The notes beneath the pieces were generated by a model. It did not search any database. It had not been told where the DNA came from and saw only the letters and a list, made by a program, of their open reading frames with translations. A stretch of DNA of 64,000 nt from Galerina marginata (Eukaryota; Basidiomycota; Agaricomycetes; Agaricales; Galerinaceae): positions 558,001 through 622,000 of the forward strand of contig JAECYW010000024.1 in NCBI GenBank assembly GCA_023014335.1, in the 5' to 3' direction. This document shows positions 10,675-22,260 of the stretch, one piece after another; positions within the stretch are counted from its first letter, which is position 1, and every line of letters begins with the position of its first letter. The translations under genes were made by a program, and so were the position numbers.

Positions 10675-13600
10675 TCAAAGATCCAAATTCCTCAGAAGGA
10701 GTGAAATGTCTAAAATCCCAGTGGTTCCATCAGCCGCAGGTACCTCGGGCGGTGACATTTTATCCAAGGAGATGACCACGATGGCTTTAAGGGGGTCATC
10801 AAAGGATAGAGAAGCAAAATGTGCAATCACACTTTCAGGCTTGACAAGCTCAACACTCCCAAGCTCCGAAGACCAAACGGAAGCCCCGATAGTACGAAAC
10901 TTAGGGTTACCAATATTAAGGGCTGGTAGGGGCTTGTAACGGCGAATGAGGAGCAGCGTGTGTACAACGTTGCTTGATTCTTGAGCCCTCAACATCGATA
11001 TAATGACACCAGGGACACCTATACAAGTCGAATCAAGCTTCAATAGGACACATGAATTGCCGAAATGCTTGCTTGAGATAGTGTAGCGTAAACCACCGAG
11101 AATTAGGTGATTTAGGAACTCCGCCTTCTCAGCCTGTAACCCGCCGTTATATTGCAGCAGGAGGCTACGAAGGGACCCTGGAACTTTTGCCATAGCATGA
11201 GGGTTCCATTCACCTTGCGTTTCTGGTGGAATAGACGAGAAGGGTGAAACATCCGAATTGATAATATTGCGAGTGGTATTGGTCAGCCTGGCAAAGACGG
11301 ATTGGCAAGCAATGATGGCAGGAGGGCACTGATTGGTCTTGTGGATCATGGCTCGAAGATTTGCAGAGCGAGTGAAACTTTCCGAGATTGTTTGTTCAAG
11401 TTGGCCTACCAGAGTAAATGATCAGTAAAGAAAAAGTGCAAGAGGGATGGGTGGATGAAACCCACCGATTTTGAAATTAGTCGGAATGCGCTCGAGCATG
11501 CCTATCAACCTCTCAAACGGAAACGTCCACCATGAATGAACGGGCCCAAATCGACGGAGGTATTCATGCAAATGGAGTGACATATGGTGGTTAGGGCGAA
11601 ATTGGTACTGAGGGAATAACTTCTTGATGCCTTCCATGTACGCCTTCATGTTGATAAGATATGCAGTTGCAATCGAAGGGGAGGTTCTTCTTGATGACGC
11701 CAGAACCACAGCAGAGACAAGAGATATTGTGACATCTAAAATTTCCTTGCATTTTTGCGAACGAGGATCACCGGAATTACGTATACCCCAAAGGCGGATC
11801 AGGGAAAGCGGAAGGTGGATTGTACCAAGCGTCCTCCACTGATCAGCTTTAAGTTTTCCATGAGAAGCACTTCCCAGATTGAAAGGTACAGATGAAACCC
11901 ATGTTGGTGTCGATATTGCTGATAGGTCGGACCTTATCTGGTGGAGCTCAGCGTCCGTCAGAATTTGCCCGAGACGAGTCAATGTATCGGCCCCCATATC
12001 GCGATATTCGATCTGGTCAAAACGCTGCATTGGATATGAGCAATATAGATCACTTTGAAAATACAGCTACTAACCCAGCTGAGCAGGTCATCACAACATT
12101 GAGCAATGGAAAAGACAGCTTTTCCATTTTCATCCAGGTAAGTCTGGTCTTCTTCAACGTCAAGCTCTTGACATGCGAAGGCAAGAGAACGGAGATGGTA
12201 TCTTGAGAACCGTTTTTTGACCTTTTCATAAGATGACTGGATTTCATCATTCAAAGGGCGCTGCAATGCTGACTTCAATTTCTGGAGAGATTTTCGTTCT
12301 GCGTCTGTGAAATCGACTGGAGGTTCAGGGAATTCGATGGGAATAACAGCCCCTTCCGCTGTCTTGGCTCTGCCAATTCCAATAATGCCATGGAAGTGCT
12401 CTTTCACCAGCCCAAGAAAGAGGTTGTGCATTGCGTCGACGACAACACATTTAGCCAAGTCGAAATACGGAAGGCGCGAGAGCTCCGAGTAACGAATACC
12501 GCTCTCCTGGAAAACGGCATGCTGGGACGAGGCATCAGGCGCATTGGCAAAAGCCTCGGAAAACATGCGACACTCGGCGTTCGTTCTCCTTCGCCAAGAT
12601 TCATAGTTGGTGCACCCATACCCCTCCCGAACTTTTGTACAGTGACAAACAGAGCAGAAGTGCTGATGATGAAATGATGCAAAACCAGCCGTCTTTCGAG
12701 CTGCAGGGAGATCAGAGACAACGGCCATCAGGGCACAGCGCACAACACGGCCTTCCGGATACTTGCAGGTGCGCGAAAACCGAACCCCTGGGTTCCAAAA
12801 TTCCAGCAATGCGTCAACGATTGGCGTAAGATAATGGTTCAGTAGGTTTAGAGGTGGTTCCACCGGGCCAGGAACTATGCCGGCAAGAAACATGTTTTCT
12901 GGTTTGTAACGCTCATTCAAGGGAAGGTTGAGACACGCAAGTGATATTATTCCAATGGATGACTTCTTGCCTGCCTGCTTGTTCGAATGGGGGTTGAAAA
13001 AATCCACACAAAGACTAAACGTATAACGACCTTCGCCGTCACCATCCATATACAACTTCTTGCCGTCAGGACCCATGAAACTGCGAGGGTAATCACCTTC
13101 GAGAATGTCACTTATTTCACCTGAAGGGTTGGTGCTGCCCTTGGTCCATGCGGTATCCATAAGGTCTTCATAGCCCGGGCGTGAAACGAGCGACGCGACC
13201 CAATCTTTAAAATCGAAAGAGACGAAAGGTTTGATGGGAACCTGGATTTCAACATCCTTGACGATACGAGGCCTAGTGAGAGTCGTGCGGCAGGATGGAC
13301 CGTTCGGAAAACGTTTGTTGGAACAGTGCTTTGGGTACTCTGCTATTGGACAGCCCTCTCTGTATGTTGGCTTGTAGTTGCGATGACAGCCAGGGTCCGG
13401 GCAAACAGCATAAATTGTGCTTTTCCCGTCCAATTCAAATTGACTTGTAGCTGATTCTGGATCAACTGGAAGGTCATTCAACAATTTTGCAGTTTGGGGG
13501 GAGATATGAAGGTCCGGTTGGAGAAGAGCGAGTCGCAGCACGCATCCCATCATTTCCAGAACGAAATGGCATCCAGATCGAGCAACCTTTGAGACAATCT

Positions 13601-14407
13601 GTAACACCACCATAGTAAATACAATTAGTTGAATGACTGGATTCACTCCTTTGAGAACGGGGCGATAATGGTGATCTGCGATGCCAGTAAGAAAACGAAG
13701 CAGTGTTGAGAAAGATTAAACCCCTCACCAGATACGTAGTCGGACGCGACGTCTGCTGTGCATCGGACACGGGGATGCTGGCCAACCAAAGTTGAAGCCT
13801 CTTTCCATGACTTCCCGGCATTTTTGAGCACATGCAACAGGTTGTCGACGGCCTCACCAATAGATTGTTTCGTAGCGTCTACTTCATGAAATCCAGTCCT
13901 GATGCTGTACAACTCAGAGCGTAGATTTCTTGCAAGCTGGATATCATCTTCCAACGGAAATGGGTCGTCCACTCGAGAGGGAGACGCAAGACCGGTCAAC
14001 ACGGAACTGCATTTGGAACTTAAATCGTGCACTTTACGTTCGATTATCTTCAGTCGGTCGAAGTGCTCGGTAAGGCGTTCTTTCCGAGAAGGTGGAAGCG
14101 GAAAATTGGTCTGACGCCGAGAAAGATGCGCTTCCAAGACGTCAACATCTGAAGGAGTGGAAGGCGACATCGACCACAATCGGCTACCAGATTGGGTCGG
14201 GGGACCTGACGCTTTGTCCGCGAGAGACATGGAAGAAACGAACGATGCTACAACGCCATCAGTATTTTGTAAAACGTCGGCATGGGCCTTCCTTCCTGCC
14301 AGCCGATAGTCGGAGATTGTGTGCTTATCGAACGTCCGTTTATCGACCTCCCGTTGACCAGAAGGACCAAGGCAGCAGCCGTGGCTGACGCACTGGCAGA
14401 TAGGCAT
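10675..14407 (-). CDS. Plavaka (CMC/CACTA-like) transposase, four exons
   Basis: Transposase of a Plavaka-type DNA transposon, a CACTA relative common in Agaricomycetes. I place exons at 14407-13729, 13675-12075, 12024-11466 and 11405-10675. The introns are 50-60 bp GT-AG and all phases agree, giving 1189 aa without a stop. Exon 1 begins MPICQCVSHGC, a Cys/His cluster near the start. Exon 2 carries the transposase core, with VCHCTKVREGYGC and the conserved VVDAMHNLFLGLVKEHF. Exon 3 carries the C-terminal block with HHMSLHLHEYLRRFGPVHSW and FPFERLIG, as in DUF4218-like tails. The start is the first Met of exon 1, shared with the second copy at 15340. The intact frame suggests a recent or active element, but terminal repeats could not be fixed at the 10.5 kb end. 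Confidence 0.85.
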
Positions 14408-14912
14408 TAAGCAAAGTGAGAGAGCAATATGTTGAGCGGAACCAAATCTCTTCCATTAAAAAAGCGTTGACCCTGGGCAGCGTGGGCGTTGGACAGCGAG
14501 TTTTTGAGTCGTAAGATTCGCTATTGAGACGATCGCGATGAGCGGCGACTCGTACGGAAAAGAACAACAAGCAAAGCATGTGAGTACCTGGGACGAGTCA
14601 TTTTCCAATGGCACAGGCTCACAAATTAGCTTGTTTTCCTCTATACATACATCATTTGCGACTCTCTCACACTCACAGCCACACTCACACTCACGCCCAC
14701 GCGTACGGTGACGCCCAACGCGTTGGGCAGGGACACTCAAAATGATGATTTGGCCATAGCCAGTGAAACAAAATAGCTCGACTAGTCTCAGCCAGGGGTA
14801 AATGAGTCGTTGTGAGTTCGTTCATTGTTTGTTATGTCGCTATGTATGACTCAAATATACGTCTGTCAGCTGTTCTGGCAGAGCTGTCTCACTTTTCATA
14901 AGGTAGACTGAA

Positions 14913-15197
14913 GGCGTTCTGGTCGACATCACGTGTACTTTCCCATCTGCCAAATCAACGATTTTTGATGGCAAAATCAGCCAAAATCGGGGTGACTTCG
15001 CAAAGTAGATCCCATGGGGCATTCTCATTTGGCCACTTTTAAAAATTCTGGCCGCAACATTTTGTTCGAAATCAATCCCTCTACAAATCCTTGGAGCCAG
15101 ATTTTTTAAAAAGACAGATGCTGCCATGCCCCAACGGATTTACCTTGGAATTTGCGTTTTCCCCGCCAAAGTCTCACGTGATGTCGACCAGAACGCC
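14913..15197. repeat. Inverted repeat between two opposed Plavaka 5' ends
   Basis: A 23 bp word (GTGATGTCGACCAGAACGCC at its core) occurs at 14913-14935 on the minus strand and at 15175-15197 on the plus strand, a perfect inverted pair about 240 bp apart. Each arm continues into Plavaka 5' flank. The plus arm reaches the ATG within about 145 bp, while the minus arm carries about 370 bp of extra DNA. The spacer has no recognised content. Confidence 0.7.
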
Positions 15198-15339
15198 TGC
15201 AGCCTACCTTAATCTTTTCCGTACCCCAGCCTATCAAAACTCGCCGTCCAACGGCCACGCTGCCCAGGGTCAACGCTTTTTAACGTTCGTATTCCTCAAA
15301 CCTCCTGCTCAAACGTACATCGCTCTCTCGCTTTGCATA

Positions 15340-15986
15340 ATGCCTATCTGTCAGTGCGTCAGCCACGGCTGCCGCCTTGGCCCTTCTGGTCAACGGACGT
15401 TCGACAAGCACACAATATCCGACTATCGGCTGGCAGGAAGGAAGGCCCATGCCGACGTTTTACAGAATACTGATGGCGTTGTAGCATCGTTCGTTTCTTC
15501 CATGTCTCTCGCGGACACAGAGGACCCGGGAAGCTCTCGCTAAAACTTGCCCGGATTTCGCGGATTTGAGACCCAAAAATCGCAAAAATCTTGTCTATTT
15601 TTCGCGGATTTGATGGCGCCGTACGCAAACCCTTGTCCTCTTTCGCGGATTTCAAATCCCTGTGGGCAGAAATTTTTGTGACAAACGTCCTGAAGTTGTG
15701 CGTGGGGGAAATAAAATCTAAGTAGAACCAGAAGCCACCGGCGGTAAGGGGAAAGGGCAAGTTCTAGAGGAAAACGGGTGCTGAGGTGCCGCAGGCCCCG
15801 AAAAATTTGTTTTATTTTAGGAAAGAGCCAGCCAGACCTTGTCCTGTTTCGCGGATTTGAGGCCAAAATCATGACGGATTTGAGACTCGATTCTGGATTT
15901 TTCCCGGACAAGTTTTTGAGGGAGCTTCCCGGGTCCTGGACAAAGCTTCAGGTCCCCCGACCCAATCTGGTAGCCGATTGTGGTCG
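15340..15986 (+). pseudogene. Partial second Plavaka transposase copy, split by a MITE
   Basis: Starts MPICQCVSHGCRLGPSGQ, nearly identical to exon 1 of the minus-strand gene, and lies in the opposite orientation. It lacks a five-residue stretch present in that gene. Homology runs to 15517, is interrupted by the 420 bp insert, resumes at about 15943 and stops near 15986 after the sequence matching the first copy at 14167-14215. Only about the first 75 codons are present, so it cannot make a transposase. Confidence 0.8.
15518..15937. mobile_element. 420 bp MITE inserted in the Plavaka copy, target duplication GGACA
   Basis: The ends are inverted repeats: the left reads AGGACCCGGGAAGCTC near 15520, and the right is its complement ending at 15937, with further pairing into AAAACTTG-CCGG. 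GGACA flanks both sides (15513-15517 and 15938-15942). The homologous uninterrupted site in the intact copy reads GCGGACAAAGC, with one GGACA, so insertion and duplication are directly visible. If the element ends in CAG...CTG, the duplication is GACA. The interior repeats GCGGATTTGA-like words and codes for nothing. Confidence 0.85.
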
Positions 15987-16117
15987 CGGTTGGACGAAAC
16001 ACGCAACCGATGCAGGGTTAGCCTGCGTGTTTACAATGATTACATAATGCACACGTCGGGATTGAATCACCGCCTTGGTTTTAACTTTTGCCTTTCTTTC
16101 TTTCTTTCCTTCCACTT

Positions 16118-16323
16118 GGTCCGCTACGCGCAGCTGGACCGTGGAACATCTGAATCGCGTTCGTGTTGCCATTCCGCCTGTTTCTTTTTACTCATATCGC
16201 TCTGTGGTCCACTAGGCGTGGTTGGACCGTTTGAGTCGCGTTCTCTTTGCCATTTTGCCCCTTTTTTTCACTCCTTCCTTTCGCACTTCTGGGGGTCCGA
16301 GGTCCGCTAAGTGCTGCAGGACC
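16118..16323. repeat. Three imperfect repeats, each with a GGTCC...GGACC hairpin
   Basis: Units at about 16118, 16206 and 16301 each hold a 23 nt word of the form GGTCC-NCTANGNG-loop-GGACC, followed by CG-rich and then T/C-rich sequence. The period is about 90 bp. The loop text (GCTAAGTGCTGC in the third) resembles that of the 16.7-16.9 kb hairpins. Confidence 0.6.
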
Positions 16324-16735
16324 GTGACGCGTTTGAAGTGTTGATCCCATTTTCTCGCATTACGCCGCCCCGTGGTTCCATTGCCCACTTGCCACTACGG
16401 AATATGAACAGTCAAAAGGTTGTCCCATTCACCCGGAAGAGACGTTACCTCCGTTTGAGAGGCATACGGCTACTCCTTTGAGCCCGTCATTTTTGACGGC
16501 CTATCTGTCAAAATTCCCTTCCGGGCTCGGGTTACGCGTTTCATTCAATTCCCCACGGCTGGGCTTGGCGAGTAAGTAATTCATTACATTCATATCTCAC
16601 GGTTTCTTACATCTCGTGCAGGGCCCCAGATTTCTGCGAGATATAGTCATGTGTCTGCCCTAATGAGCGATTCCTTATCGAATCTTGGCGACTCGTCATT
16701 TCAAATTTGAATTTCTTACACAGTGCTTGTTCCTG

Positions 16736-16936
16736 TTCTCGTCGTCTGCTAGGTGCTGCTAGACGACGATTCAGATATTCAAAGTTGAAATCTTCCCCCA
16801 ATATCGTCCTCGTCGTCCGCTAGGTGTTGCTGCCAGTGGAAAGCGGATGGAGGGTTGCAAGCCTGTTCTCGTCGTCTGCTAGGTGTTGCTAGACGACGAT
16901 TCAGATATTCAAAGTTGAATTCTTTCCCCAATATCC
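16736..16936. repeat. 130 bp duplicated hairpin unit
   Basis: CGTCGTCT-GCTAGGTGCTGCT-AGACGACG at 16740-16768 recurs at 16870-16898, each followed by the same 38 or so bases (ATTCAGATATTCAAAGTTGA). A partial third copy lies near 16809. The flanks at 16330-16735 hold nothing recognised. Confidence 0.65.
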
Positions 16937-17089
16937 GGATGACTTGGATACGAGAACGGAGTAGAGGTAAGCACCGGATCTCTACGTCCAGTTCCACAGA
17001 TGCCCAACTTCCGCCTTCCCATAGGACATTCTCGACAGCCTTGTTTGCTTCCGTCGTTGTCCTGGTTGCCAATATCACATCAGCGTCAC

Positions 17090-20000
17090 TCTTCCTCTCC
17101 CATCCCGTTGCGAACAACGGCGAACTACTGATTTCGCCGACCAGCGCCGAACTGTCGCGGCTGGCTTCGGGTACGCGGGTATTATCGAGGCGACTCAGGA
17201 CGTCGAGGGTGTGACGTATCGCCCTCGGACGGCGGAGACTCGCTAGGTTTATGAGCTTATCTTGTCGGCAGTCCATACTGTGCTCGTAGACCAGCCCCGG
17301 GACATCGTACGCAGCGCCGCAGACGCCGTGCTCGAGACGCTCAAGAACGAAAAATGAAGGATTTCGAAAAGAAAAAGGAGGTTGAGGAAGTCGTCAACCT
17401 CATCTCGACGAGGAGTTCTCCCAGCTCGTCAGTCTGTCCAAGAAGATCATGGACTACAACGCGGACGACGAGACTATGGCGGACCCTGACCCGGAGTGAT
17501 TGGAGGCCGAGATTGACGAGGAGGACGGTGTTAGGACGAGGACGAGGACGAAGGGGGCAAGGAGGTCGAGGACAAGAACGAGGTAGAAGCCTAGTGGAAC
17601 GATGACAACATTGTCAACCGGAGGCGAGGCTTCTGGGAAGAACAAAGTCAAAACCGAACTCACTCCATCGACCGCTTCTGGGTCCAGCGGCGAATCTCAG
17701 AGGTGTGTCCTGACCCCGTCACCAAAGCAGCTTCGGTTCTCAGGATCCTTGGCTCCGAATCCAGCGTTCGCAATACTGAAAATCAGCTGATGGAGCCGTT
17801 CGAGTACCAGAGCTTCCACGTCACGGCGAAATTTCTCAGGTGCGCGAGAAGAGTCTGGGATGGATCCTGCGCGACGTAGCGGGCAACCGACACTGGCGCA
17901 GGTTCCCAAGACCAGTACTGCGGCTCCCGGCTCGACGGTGCAGCCCAAACGCGCCGTGGATATGGAGAGCATGGCGTTCTCGCCGGGTGGTCATCTGATG
18001 TCGAACAAGAAGTGCAAGCTCCCAGAAGGTCGTTAAAGCCGGCGAAGAATGGCTAGGAGGGGATCCGTTGGTCAACGCTAAAGCAGAAGTCCGTGACGGA
18101 GGGCCCATATCGAGTCTTTAAGGCTTTCACGGTCCCGAAGCTTAATCACGTATAGAGCAAGTTGTACTCGATTGCTTTTGGGACGGACGAGCCTATCTTA
18201 TTGTGTGCTCCTACTGGTGCTGGCAAAGTATGTCTTATCCTTCTAACAAAATTTCTATGCTCATAATTTTTTTCAGACCAACGTCGCCCTGCTCACAATC
18301 CTCAACGAGATGTCCAAGCATTGAAACGTTGAAACTGGCGAGTTCGACCTCGACGCCTTTAAAATTGTCTACATCGTGCCCATGGATGCCCTCATGCAGG
18401 AGATGATGGGCAACTTTACGGAGCGGCTCAAAGTCTTCGATATCAAAGTCGGCGAGCTCACCGGCGACTCCCAAATGACCAAGCAGCAGATCGCAGACAC
18501 TCAGATGATCGTGACCTCGCCAGAGAAATGGGACGTCATTACTCGCAAACCGACGGACACGAGCTACACGAACCTCGTTCGGCTCGTCATCATCGACGGG
18601 ATTGATCTGCTGCGCGATGACCATGGCCTCATGCTCGAGAGCGTTGTGGCCAGGACTATTCGGAGGATGGAGCAGACACACGAGTATGTGAGGCTGGTTG
18701 GCTTGTCGGCGACGCTGCCGAACTACCAGGATGTGGCGACCTTTTTGCGGGTGGACGAAAAGAAAGGCCAGTTCTACTTCAACGCGTCCTACCGCCCGTG
18801 CGGGCTCCAAAAACAACTCATCGCGCAAGGAGATGGCGAAGATGGCGAAGTTTTTGAAGGATTTGGCCATAGAGAAGGAGACCATCACGCACGCCGCGAG
18901 CCGCGAATCCTGCAGGAGGAGGCTGACAGCGCCGAGGACCGTAATCTCAAGGACCTACTCCCCTTCGGGTTCGCCATTCATCACACAGGGATATCCCGCG
19001 AGGGCCGTGTCGTCGTCGAGGAGCTTGCGGACAATCAGGTGCAGGCGACATTCGCCTGGGGCGTCAACCTCCCTGCTCACGCGGTCATCATCAAAGGCAC
19101 GCAGATTTACAAACTTGAGAAAGGGAAATGGGTCGAACTGTCCTCGCAGGATGTGCTGCGGATGCTCGGCCGTGTGGGTCACTCGCAGTACGATACCCAC
19201 GGCGAGGGTGTGATTATTACGAACCACAGCGAGCTCCAGCACTATCTGAGCTTGCTGATCCAACAGCTCCCGATTGAGAGCCAGTTCGTGGCGAAGCTGG
19301 CCAGTGGCAGATAACCTGAATGCGGAGATTGTGTTGGGTACAGTTAGGAATCGGGACGAGGCGGTGCAGTGGTTAGGCTACTACACCTATCTGTAAGTCT
19401 TTTTTTTTTTCACTTTCGACGTTTCGTGAAACTAATGAAATGTCTCGCAGGTACGATACCGGCCTCATCCAAAAACGCGCCGACATCGCCCACTTCGCCG
19501 CCGTCCTCGAAAAATGCCAGCTCATTAAGTACGAGTGATCCTCTGGGCGGTTCACGAGCACCGAGCTCGGCAAGATCGCGTCACACTACTATGTAACCTA
19601 CAACTCGCTGATGGTGTACAATCGACATTCAAGGCCCACAATGTGGACTTGAAGTTGTTCAGGGTATTTGCGCTGTCGAACGAGTTTAGGCTGCTGCCGG
19701 TGCGCCAGGAGGAAAAGCTCGAGTTGATGAAGCTGCTTCGGGTTAAGGAGACGGTGGAAGAGCCAGCGGCGAAGATCAACGTGCTACTGCAGGCGTATAT
19801 CGCAGCTGAAGCTTGATGGTATGTTTTTCTTTATCCTTTTGCGTCTTTGTATCTTATATCTATCCGTCCTAGGTTTTATTCTTGTTGCCGATATGGTTTT
19901 CGTGCAGCAGTCTGCTGGACGGTATGTCTTTTTCTCCTTTTATTCTCGTGGACCAATACTTAGTAGACCTCTAACAGAATTCTTCTTGCGATGTTCGAGA

Positions 20001-21700
20001 TTTTTGCTTGAAGCGGGGTTGGACTGTTCCTGTCAAGGTTGCTCTTGACATGTGCAAAACGGTCGAGAAGAGGATGTGAGTATTTCTCTTTCTAACTATT
20101 TCCAATAAGTCTCAATCATTTTGTTCCATAGGTGGGGTGCAATTTAAGGGTGTTCCACCTGAAGTCGTTCGCAAGTCAGAAGGAATCAATTCGTACGTAT
20201 TGTCATCAATTCTGTGTCTCATGTTTTCTGACTTGATGTTAACAGCCCTGGTACCGATACTTCGACTTGAGACTCCCCGAAATTGGCGAGCTCATCGACG
20301 TTCCTAATGCTGGCCGCTTGGTGCATTGTCTTGTGCACAATCTACCGAAGCTTCAGTCAGTCGTTTCAAATCCTTGACATTTTCTTCTTCTGATGTATAT
20401 TCAGATTGCAAGCGCAGGTGCAACCTATCACGCGGTCGCTCCTTCATATCGATCTTCCCATCGTTCTTGATTTCCGCTGGGACGAGAAATCCATGGCTCA
20501 GCCGAAACTTTCTTGATCATTGTGGAAGACGTCGATGGGGAAGTCATCCTCTTCCATGACACCTTCGTCCTTCGGCAGCTGTATGCAGAGGACGAGCACA
20601 CTGTCACATTAACAACCCCGATGTTCGAGCGCAATTACTACATCTCAGTCATCTCCGATTGCTGGTTACACGCCGAGACTCGCCTGCCCATCCCTTCAAA
20701 CACCTCATTCTGCCCAAAAAGTTCCCCAAGCTGACACCGCTCCTTGGCCAGCAAGCCCTTCCGTCGTCTGCCCTTCACAAAAAGGCGATCGATGGTGCTT
20801 TAAGAGTTTGGTATTCTTGTCATTTTTTTTAGTTTGTTCGTAACTCATATGTAAGACACTTTCAATGAAGTTCTGCCAGGCCGATGGGAAAGCACAGCAC
20901 TGATTCGACGTACGAAAAAAGAGTTTGAGGCACTATATGCCAACACGATTTAAACGTTCAGCAAAATCCAGACCCAGGTTTTCCAGGCCCTTTATACACC
21001 GAATGAGGATGTCTTCATTGGAGCACCGACAAGAAGTGGCAAGTCCATTTGCGCCGAGTTTGCGCTCCTCCGAGTATGGAGCAAGCGAGTACGGAGTCGG
21101 GCGGTATGTATGTACTGAACCGTACCAGGAGATGGTTGATCCGCGCGTGAAGGAGTAGAAAGCGAAGTTCCAGAACCTGCAGGATGGAGAGCAGATCGTT
21201 AACTTGACTGGCGAGACGAGTTCCGACCTGCGCATGCTGGAAGTCGGAGATGTTATCGTGTGCACTCCAACTCAGGTTTGTTATTGCTTTCATCCTAGTG
21301 CCTCATGTTTGCTCATCGTATGTTTTAGTGGGACATGATTTCTCCTCGCAAATGGCGCCAACGCCAGGCCGTTCAAACACTTGGAATTTTAATTGCTGAC
21401 GAGGTTCAGATGGTTGGAAGCGAAGTTGGGCCAGTTTACGAGGTCGTCATTTCGTGAACTCGTTACGTTGAACGACAGACCGGGAACAAGACCCGTATCG
21501 TCGTATGCGGCTCGCCAACGCCGAGGATCTTGGAAAGTGGATGGGCGCTTCTGAGCATACCGTCTTCAATTTCTCCGCAAGGTTCGTTGTTACTTTTTCA
21601 GTCAATTGTTCTATTATTTACTGACGTCTTACAGTGCTCGTCCGCTGGATATGTCCATCCACCTTCAAGTCTATCCACATTCAATCATTCTGGATCCCTA
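17090..21700 (+). pseudogene. brr2: BRR2 (U5 snRNP Ski2-like RNA helicase) pseudogene
   Basis: Brr2 unwinds U4/U6 during spliceosome activation and has two helicase cassettes. Recognisable blocks run in the correct order: GYAGIIEATQDVEGVTYRPR and RSAADAVLETLKNE (17190-17350), the P-loop APTGAGK split by an intron near 18230, [66 protein letters not shown]-like parts of the first Sec63 domain, then cassette 2 (FIGAPTRSGKSICAEFALL, NLTGETSSDLRMLE, LIADEVQMVGSE). It is dead: there are in-frame stops (after PRTAETR, after TLKNEK, and after MSKH near 18320), motif II is DGID instead of DEIH, and motif VI reads GRVGHSQYD instead of GRAGRPQYD. Several segments are missing. It ends inside cassette 2 near 21700. 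A functional copy must lie elsewhere. Confidence 0.85.
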
Positions 21701-22260
21701 CGTATACATACTGACAACCTGGTATTCAAGGCCTTTCGAGGTTATTTTACAAGCCCGCAATCGGCACTGGAACCCATGTCAACCGCGAAGGGTCGGCCCA
21801 GCAAAGCCCGTATTCACAAACTCACCGAGGTAACTGGTCGCACTGTCGCGTATGTCTGCGTCATGGTGAGTATTTAATCTGCTCAAACCGGCTTCAATTG
21901 CTGCTAATAATACTCATCAAGGTTCGCATTGGCTTACGTGGAATGGGGTGGGTCCTCAACGATGGAGCTTTTGAATACGATGTTTTCTATCAGAACATCG
22001 TTCGTATGTTTGAGGACGACCCCAAGGATGGGTCATCATGACCTTGGAGTGGTGGAATGAGTAACACATCCTTTCCTCGAGTTGCAACTCTTCACTACTT
22101 CTTTACAGGCAGGTTCCGGGGCTCCCAAAGTCCACAGCTGCGAAGAAGACAAAGGAGAAGGCTGTTGGCCCAGACGGTCGAATTCGCGACCCAATTGCAA
22201 GAAGCGCTGCTCAACGCGCGGCTAAAGAAGAGGCTGCAGGTAAGTCCTTTCTGTTATTTG
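21701..22260 (+). pseudogene. DUF6698-like C-terminal fragment joined to the Brr2 remnant
   Basis: After Brr2 similarity ends, the same strand reads NLVFKAFRGYFTSPQSALEP, IHKLTEVTGRTVAYVCVM, an intron, then DGAFEYDVFYQNIVRMFEDD and, after a frameshift, TLEWWNE. This order is typical of DUF6698-like proteins of Agaricomycetes, whose function is unknown. A basic Ala/Lys-rich tail follows (near 22120-22260). The upstream half of the gene is absent, and the frame breaks after FEDDPKDG, so I call it a fragment. Confidence 0.5.

Noticed and set aside
10610..10939. Plus-strand 109-codon frame
   Set aside because: Antisense shadow of the last Plavaka exon.
14456..14740. Minus-strand Cys/Glu-rich frame (CECGCECERVAND) as a gene
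   Set aside because: It comes from a CACTCA/CACACT-type simple repeat in the Plavaka 5' flank.
17090..21700. RIP-like mutation as the cause of the Brr2 stops
   Set aside because: Some changes are C to T, but G to A and indels are also present. RIP is not established in Agaricomycetes, and no mutation counts could be made.
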